A stretch of DNA of 64,000 nt from Oasisia sp. SBJ-2009 (Eukaryota; Annelida; Polychaeta; Sabellida; Siboglinidae). The stretch spans positions 42,147,716-42,211,715 of the forward strand of contig OZ024857.1 in NCBI GenBank assembly GCA_964017155.1, written 5' to 3'. Below the pieces are notes generated by a model, which saw only the letters and a program-made list of their open reading frames with translations, searched no databases and was not told where the DNA came from. A program made the translations under genes and the position numbers. Numbering within the stretch: position 1 is the stretch's first letter; every line of letters begins with the position of its first letter. Shown here piece after piece: positions 57,553 to 64,000 of the stretch.

Positions 57553-58067
57553 TACATGTCTCGCCAACTGAACGAAGACTCGAAGTTTTTAACCCTTAAC
57601 GACGTCGCAGGAAGCTGGCCGGCTTCAGCAGACACCTAGAATGCCGCGCGCTTATTGGCCATGCCAAGTTAACCCGTCACCGATGGCAGCGTCTAGGCCA
57701 TCGTGGATTTCGTTAGAATTGTATGACTTTAAGGTCACCTTCTGAGTAAACCGCTGACGTTAGAAAATTGAATATATGTGGACATTTTTACTTTGTATGA
57801 ACTCTATTAGGTGTATGACACGAAACCGTAGCGTTTTTTGTCCTTTAAGGAACAAAAATTAATGAAGTATTTGACATAATATTGCATTCCACATCAATTA
57901 AGAGAGAGGTAGCGAGATCTACAGAAAGACGTCGATGTCGAAACGTTGAAAATAAACGGTCACATGCTACGTCTACGTTTTGTCAGCCCATAAGTAACCA
58001 TTTTTTAATAGAGTAAATGATTCCTTTTATTCGCACCTTGACCGTGGTGACTATTAACCCTCCATAC

Positions 58068-58367
58068 CTTAGGCATAGGTCTCGTCGACATACCAACGAA
58101 CGGCACTTTGTACCATATTACAGAGAAACTCTTCTTGGTTGAGTAGAACTTATCGAACTTGCGCTTGATGTATTTGTCATATACTTTCGTTCTTCTTTTG
58201 GACCCCACCACTTTGGGAGCATATTTTCTAACGTTCATTTTGGTCGAAATATTCGCCCAGAACGGAGCCAAGACTGGCACTCCTACGTTTGTGTCGGGCG
58301 GCAGATCTGGGGTCGTCACCTTTTTGGGTATATTCGGCCTCAACACGATGTACCCGTTAGTACTCAC
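58068..58367 (-). CDS. NIDO domain exon a, unit 2
   Basis: A 300-nt, 100-codon exon with canonical acceptor TTTCCTGCAG and donor GTATGGAGG. Contains STNGYIVLRPNIPKKVTT, VPVLAPFWANISTKMN, DDKYIKRKFDKFYSTKKS and FVGMSTRPMPK. It is the best-preserved exon a. No upstream signal-peptide exon is recognised above it in the window. Confidence 0.75.
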
Positions 58368-58563
58368 CTGCAGGAAATTATATATTTTATTAGAGTTGTT
58401 TGTGTGTGCGTGCGGGCGCGCGCACCCGCGCACGCACGCACACACAAACAAACAGACAGTGTCCGCGTACGTATATGTGCTTGTGAGTGTGTTTGTATGT
58501 GTACATGTCAGTGTGTGCTTGTGAGTGTGTATGTATATGTCAGTGTATGCGTGTGAGTGTGTT

Positions 58564-58569
<6 letters not shown>

Positions 58570-58602
<33 letters not shown>

Positions 58603-58687
58603 GTGTGTGCGTGTGTGTGTATGTCAGTGTGTGCGTGTGAGTATGTGTGTATTTGTCAGTGTGTATGTATGTATATATATATATGTA

Positions 58688-58727
<40 letters not shown>

Positions 58728-58735
58728 TATATGTG
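58570..58735. repeat. (TG)n and (TA)n compound microsatellite, unit 2
   Basis: Counterpart of 48955-49120, with differing TG and TA counts, as expected of a hypervariable tract in a young duplication. Confidence 0.93.
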
Positions 58736-58754
58736 TGTGTGTGTGTTTGCGTGC

Positions 58755-59335
58755 GTGCGTGCGTGCGTGCGAGTGTTTGTGTGTCAGTGTATGTATACAC
58801 GTATATGCATGTATGTGTGTATGTGTGGATAAGGCCTAAACCTGTCTATATATCCTAGGCAAAGGGCACTCCTCCCTATATCTCGATATATTTAAACTTT
58901 ATCACGGGTGGGCGTTGTGCCCCAAACATTACCTTGTTCTCCCGTATGCAACTCTACACAACACAGACAGGTAGGACGATTTGTATTTTGTTTAGTAGAT
59001 TTACGTTTTGCTGATCGATTTTTCAGGTATCATGTGGTTCCATTCAAACAGCCCAGACTTGGGCTAACGCAGGAGTGTCTTGTGCGTCTTGTGCGTATGC
59101 GTTTGGTAGTATGTTTGTTTGTTTGAGCTTGTGTGTGTTTGTTTTACAGGCAGTTTAATTACTGATCGGGTGTCGTGAAAGGGAGGTTGATAACTGCTGC
59201 TTGAAAAGCTATGGGGTTTTCTATTTTAGTAATGTGTCGTGGTATCATATTCCAGATGCGAATTACTCTCAGGTAAAAGGAGAATACTGCTAGGCCCAGT
59301 GGAGGTGTGATATTTAACAAGATTGAACAAGATTG
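58755..59335 (-). mobile_element. LINE 3' end (third lineage), unit 2
   Basis: Duplicate of 49140-49735 (the nine-base TGTGCGTCT repeat has one unit fewer). Inverted relative to 44785-45345. Confidence 0.75.
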
Positions 59336-60322
59336 CCACCTAGAGAATCAACTCTAGATGGCAGGTGGACAAGGAAGCTCTCTGGCTTATCGAGAATCTA
59401 ACCTATCTATCTAAATGTATCCCGCCCTTCTAATGTATACATCTATTTTATTTTAAAACATATTATCACTACTAGCACCTACACACTCAGCTTATAATAA
59501 ACAGGCAAGTTCTTATAATAGCGCAGTATCCAGTCTTCAGAACCGTTCAAAGCGCGTTACACTTTATTACCCTGACAGACCTGTTCACTCAGACACCATC
59601 TCGGCTTCTCGGGGAAGCATCCAGCTATATGCTACAATTAAAACGCGAAAGCTGCTCGTACACATATTCACCACTGTCTATAGCCAGGTAGTCATTTATA
59701 TAGCTGAGTGACCTGGAGCTCTGTAGAGTGAAGACAATTGCTCAAGGTGTTAACACCGCAGCACATAATTCGAATCCGGGTTCTCGTAGTCGAGAGTCCG
59801 AAGATCTACCCCTGAACCATTCCGCTCTACAAATCTGTTCTGCTAATTTACTGTTCTTTGTGAAAATGAGAATTGTTTAATATCTAGTCTACACTGCGTC
59901 TTTGCTAATGTAACTCTATGTCCTCTAGTCCTTCTCCTTTCCTTAACCGAGAAATAAAATGTCTTTCAATATTTTCTTACCTATTCAATATTTTAAACAC
60001 CTCAATCTGATCTCCTCTCAGTCTCCTGGTTTCTAGTGTTGTTAAACCGCATTCTTTTAGACGCATTTCAGAACTAATATTCTTGAGTTTTGGCATCATT
60101 TAGGTTGTTCTCGTTTGCACTCTTTCTAGCATATCAATATCTTTCTTGCGATATTACCTCCATGCTTGTATACAATATTCTAAATGACGTCTAACTAATG
60201 TTTTGTACAGTGGCATTACTAGTTCTTTTTCCTTGTACGCTATATTTCGCCTACTTAAACCAAAGAATATGGTTTCCCTTCGCTGCTGCAATTCCGCACT
60301 GCTCTGATAGCTTCATATTAGG
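59336..60322 (-). mobile_element. CR1-like LINE 3' half, minus orientation, unit 2
   Basis: Duplicate of 49736-50758, interrupted by the SINE at 59500-59830. Confidence 0.85.
59500..59830 (-). mobile_element. tRNA-derived SINE, unit 2
   Basis: Duplicate of 49937-50277 with minor substitutions. Confidence 0.75.
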
Positions 60323-61701
60323 ATTTATCAACTGCACGGATTGGGATGTCTTTATTAAATCAAGTGCAAGTGGTAATGACGCAACAAATGTAATTAGTGG
60401 AAATATAACTTTTTGTGAGAACTTTGTATACCTGTGAAACAAATTAAGTGCTTTCCAAACAATAAGCCGTGGGTAGTCTCTGAAATGAAGAATCTGTTGT
60501 GCCAGAAAAAGAGATATTTGGAAGATTAGAACTGAATGTCAGTGGAAAGATGTGAAAAGAAAGGTTAAAGCAACAATAGAGCAAAAGAAAGACCACTACA
60601 GAGTAAAACTAGAAAACCAGTTTGCCTCAGGGAAAACTAAGCAAATGTGGCATGGTATGCAAATGATAACTGGTTACAAAGAGAAGGAAAATGGAATCTA
60701 TGTAGAAAACGAAAACCAGGTAGCGAACGAAATGAACATTTTTTGTGCTCGATTTGAAACTACTGATTTCGCCTAGGAGCGTGCACTAGAATTATAAACT
60801 CTAAACAGCGAAACTGGACATCCAACAACATTACAGGCAGAAGAAGTAAGAAAAGAACGTGCAAAGATTAATCTAAAGAAAGCTCCTGGTCCTGACAAAA
60901 TCAGTGGTAGATGTCTGAGAGAGTGCAGCAGAGAATTGGCCCCTATCGTCCACTATCTCTTCCAGCAGTCGGTAGACACACACACGGTGCCGTGCTTATG
61001 GAAATAATCCTGTATTGTTCCCATTCCAAAAAAGCCTCGACCATCCCAGAACAATGATTATCGACCTGTGGCCCTCACCTCCCTAGTGATGAAATGTCTG
61101 GAACGACTTCTTCTCCGGCGTATCTCCACGGAAACATCACAGTTTCAAAATTCTCATCAGTTTGCCTACAGGCGAAACAGGATAACCGAAGATGCAATTC
61201 TCACACTTGTTCACCATGCTCAGAAACACCCGGATACAACCAAAACGTCAGCCTGTATCCTTTTGTTAGACTTTCCAAGCGCGTTCAAAACTATCCAGAC
61301 ACGTTGCTTGTGAATCCATCTTTGCGCAAGTGTATTTGGGATTTTCTTACAGAAATAAAACAGTGGGTGAAGATCAACAACACCATTTCTTCTACCATCA
61401 CAACAAACAGTGGCGCCCCCCCCCCCCAGGGCTGAGAGTTCACCAGCACTGTTCTCAGTGTACACAAGTGACTGCAGGCCAGTTGACAGCTCTATCAGCA
61501 AGGACCATCTCTTCAAATACGCTGATGATAAGGCCTTATTCATTTTGATAACAGAAAATAACCACCAGATCTATGAGACGGAAGTTCAAAACCTGGTTTC
61601 ATGGTATGATTCGGACTGTCTCCAACTCAACACCAAGAAAGCTAAGGAAATGGTCATTGACTTCCGCAAATTGCAACATGATCGGCCTACACTATCTATC
61701 A

Positions 61702-61761
<60 letters not shown>

Positions 61762-62388
61762 TAGACTTATACTCCTACCTAGGCTTGATTGGTCATTGAA
61801 CACGAAGCGCATTTAAAAGAAGTGTTGTCAACGGAACTACTTCGTCAGAAAACTAAGAACATGTAATGTGTGCCGGACAATAACTAATGTTTTTGATACA
61901 TCTACGGCCCAGTCAGTCCTGCGCTACTCTCTAATTTGTTGGGGTGGAAGCTTATCATTTAAGAATAGAGTACTGCTAGATCGTGTAGTACGGTCAGCCA
62001 GCAAAACCAGTGGCACGACACTCCCTACAGTGGATGAACTCTACGAAACATATATGATGAAAAAACAAGTGACATCTTAAAGGACACTTCTCACCCACTG
62101 CACGAATTCTACTATGTTGCACAATCTGGTTGTAGACATTTCCGAAAGAACACTCACGAACCGCTATCGAAGCACATTTCTTACAACTACTAAACGCGAA
62201 ATCTGGGAGGGGAAAATGATCGGGGAGGATGGGGGCATACAATGGGTCGCACCACTTTCCTATGACTTTGCACTGTCACTACTAATTGTCATTACTAATA
62301 TCGTTGTGTCATGTTGTGAGTATTTACCACAATAATTTCCTCTTTGGGGGACTATTAAAGGTTATTGTATTTTTTGTATTGTATTACA
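60323..62388 (+). mobile_element. Rex1-like LINE, unit 2, decayed
   Basis: Duplicate of 50760-52793 with a longer (GA)n run (61704-61760) and a poly-C length difference (61416-61428). It shares the same stops, so it was already dead before the tandem duplication. Confidence 0.88.
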
Positions 62389-62478
62389 AGTATTAGCACT
62401 AATAGATAACCCTAAGGCCTTTTCCTCCAGCTTGAAACCTCCCCATCAAGTACTACTCTTTGTCTTCTATCAATAAGC

Positions 62479-63165
62479 CATTTTTTCTATCCAGTTAATC
62501 ATACCATTTCCTATGCCATGGGCCTTAAGTTTAAGTAGTAATCTCTGACTTGGTGCTTTGTCAAAGGCTTTTTTTTCTAAGTATATTATATCTGATGGTG
62601 ATCCCTTATCTACCCACTTTGTGACATCTTCAAAAAACAACAACATATATTTGGTAAGCATGACCTCGCTTCTAGAAACCCATGTTGAAATGGATTTATC
62701 AAGTTATTTTAACAAGAAAATGAGCCATGTGCTCTTTAGTTAGTTTTTCTAATAGTTTGCAAATCACCGATGTTAAACTCACTGGTCTATAGTTCTCTGA
62801 CTTGTTTCTCGAACCTTTTTAAAATAATGGTACGATGTTTGTTTCTTTCCATTATAACGGAACTACTCCCTCCTCTAATAACAAATTGAACACTGTTGCA
62901 AGCGGTATGCTAATTTGTTCTACAATTTCCTGGTAAACACCTAACTAAAATACTCCTTAATTTGTTGTTGCCATTAAGAATCCCTCTGTTATCATGTGTC
63001 AATCACTACCTTCTAGAGGCCGACATTATCCTGAAATTTCTGTTTACTTGGAACACACGCATAACAACTCTTCCTGTCATGTTTTATATTAAAAGCTAAT
63101 TTCTTTCAGTTTCTCTTTGAATTTATCATTTCAGCTGTAGCTTGGTTAAGTGCTTGTTTATGTTG
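62479..63165 (-). mobile_element. CR1-like LINE fragment beyond the tandem unit
   Basis: The minus strand gives KYMLLFFEDVTKWVDKGSPS, DIIYLEKKAFDKAPSQRLL and KLKAHGIGNGMINWIEK, then upstream the finger region in broken frames. Same family as 55276-57552. Unit 1 has no trace of it because the duplication ended at 62478. Confidence 0.85.
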
Positions 63166-63189
63166 AATTGAACTTTATTTCGGTCTTAA

Positions 63190-63972
63190 AGGACAAAAAA
63201 AGTTAACTGTTTCGTGGCATACACCTAACAGAGTTAATATAAAGTAACAATTTCCACATATACTCAATTTTTTAACGCCAGCGGTTTACCAGAAAAATAT
63301 TTTTTAACACTCTCCACGTAGATTCCCTGCATGGGGTTTGGCTGTTGTCATGAAATGGCTGCAACTCGGCAACGCGCGTAACATGCTGATGACGGTAAAT
63401 ATAAAGATGTATATTATTAATATCGCTGAAATCATCCCATCAACTGATGATACATGTCTACATCAAAGCATTTCTCCTCAAAATGGACCGCGCAAAGTGA
63501 ACTGTACTTGGACTAGAGGGATTCCAAACAGTACGCCCGCAAATTACCAATGTGAATCCATTGCTTCAATACTACCGGTTGTTTCAACTATTATTGCAAC
63601 CGTATGCCGAACACGAAGGCATAATTACTAAAGTTTACCATACATTTAACCACAGATGTAGATATACGTCTATAAGCAGGTGCTAGATGTCACGCCAACT
63701 GAACGAACTGTCGAAGACTTGAAGTTGTTGACCCTTAACAACGTCGCCGGAAGCTGACAGAGATATAGAATGCCGCGCGCTGAATGGCCAAGCCAAGTTA
63801 ACCCTTCACCTATGGCGGCGTCTAGACCGTCGTGGATTTCGTCAGAATTTTAGACTTTAAAGTCACATTCTGAGTAAACCGCTGACGTTAAAAAATTGAG
63901 TATATGTGGAAATTGTTACTTTGTATAAACTCTATTAGGTGTATGACACGAAACCGTAGCCTTTTTTGTCCT
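63190..63972. mobile_element. TTAA-flanked TIR element, 783 bp
   Basis: TTAA lies directly outside both ends (63186-63189 and 63973-63976). Inverted ends of about 110 bp begin AGGACAAAAAA and include CATACACCTAA and GTAACAATTTCCACATATAC. The interior is non-coding and matches the composite elements in units 1 and 2. It has no LINE or palindromic MITE inside, so it represents an unoccupied relative. Confidence 0.85.
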
Positions 63973-64000
63973 TTAACATACAAACAATTGCATAAGCATA

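Larger units (their letters stand above)
54518..57844. mobile_element. Composite TIR element with nested MITE and LINE, unit 2
   Basis: The left end resembles and the right end closely matches the ends of the solo element at 63190-63972; the right end reads GCGTTTTTTGTCCT followed by TTAA (57845-57848). Inside lie the MITE (54699-55079) and a 2.28-kb LINE (55276-57552), in a Russian-doll order that dates the insertions relative to each other. Confidence 0.75.
52894..62478. repeat. Tandem duplication, unit 2 (full length)
   Basis: A full unit of about 9.6 kb containing NIDO exons c, b and a, nested elements, the opposite-strand CR1-like LINE with SINE, and the Rex1-like LINE. Very few differences from unit 1 indicate a recent duplication (or assembly of two haplotypes). 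Confidence 0.95.

Overview
This is a eukaryotic, repeat-dense piece of genome, most likely from a marine invertebrate (a mollusc or another lophotrochozoan/deuterostome; the species cannot be fixed). The evidence is short exons with GT/AG borders, long (TG)n, (TA)n and (CACT)n tracts, intronic minisatellites, non-LTR retrotransposons of at least four lineages, a tRNA-derived SINE, and small TA- and TTAA-flanked DNA elements. There is no operon structure. The long open frames in the window are almost all tandem-repeat artefacts.

Left half. Bases 1-16011 and 20195-32839 are two direct copies of one large segmental duplication, separated by a unique 4.2-kb spacer (16012-20194). The duplicated block carries the 3'-terminal exons of a minus-strand coiled-coil gene that I identify, from remembered family sequence, as centriolin (CNTRL). 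Copy 2 is continuous with further upstream exons up to 42074, giving at least 15 exons for roughly the last quarter of the protein. Copy 1 is an orphan 3' fragment with two CAA-to-TAA nonsense changes. It nevertheless keeps a conserved 47-codon exon that copy 2 has lost by an intronic deletion. The single-copy exons also carry two in-frame stops, so the locus looks like a decaying or rearranged centriolin copy; its N-terminal leucine-rich-repeat part is not in the window. Its introns hold at least ten minisatellites.

The paired copies act as filled and empty alleles. They define a 3.31-kb TA-flanked DNA transposon with palindromic subterminal arrays (6320-9629, with a nested LINE and a fold-back), a 665-bp TTAA-flanked element (10174-10838) and a 307-bp TTAA-flanked MITE (12146-12452), all present only in copy 1.

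Right half (43 kb to the end). Minus-strand exons of a nidogen (NIDO) domain protein occur in three partial copies. Bases 45175-52893 and 52894-62478 are a head-to-tail tandem duplication of about 9.6 kb. The first unit has lost 1936 bp through a 4-bp microhomology deletion that fuses a LINE reverse-transcriptase frame to an antisense NIDO exon. Each unit is a nest of elements: an old TIR element, a TA-flanked palindromic MITE and a CR1-like LINE inside it, an opposite-strand LINE carrying a tRNA-derived SINE, and a Rex1-like LINE. A solo 783-bp TTAA element at 63190-63972 is an unoccupied relative of the nested element.
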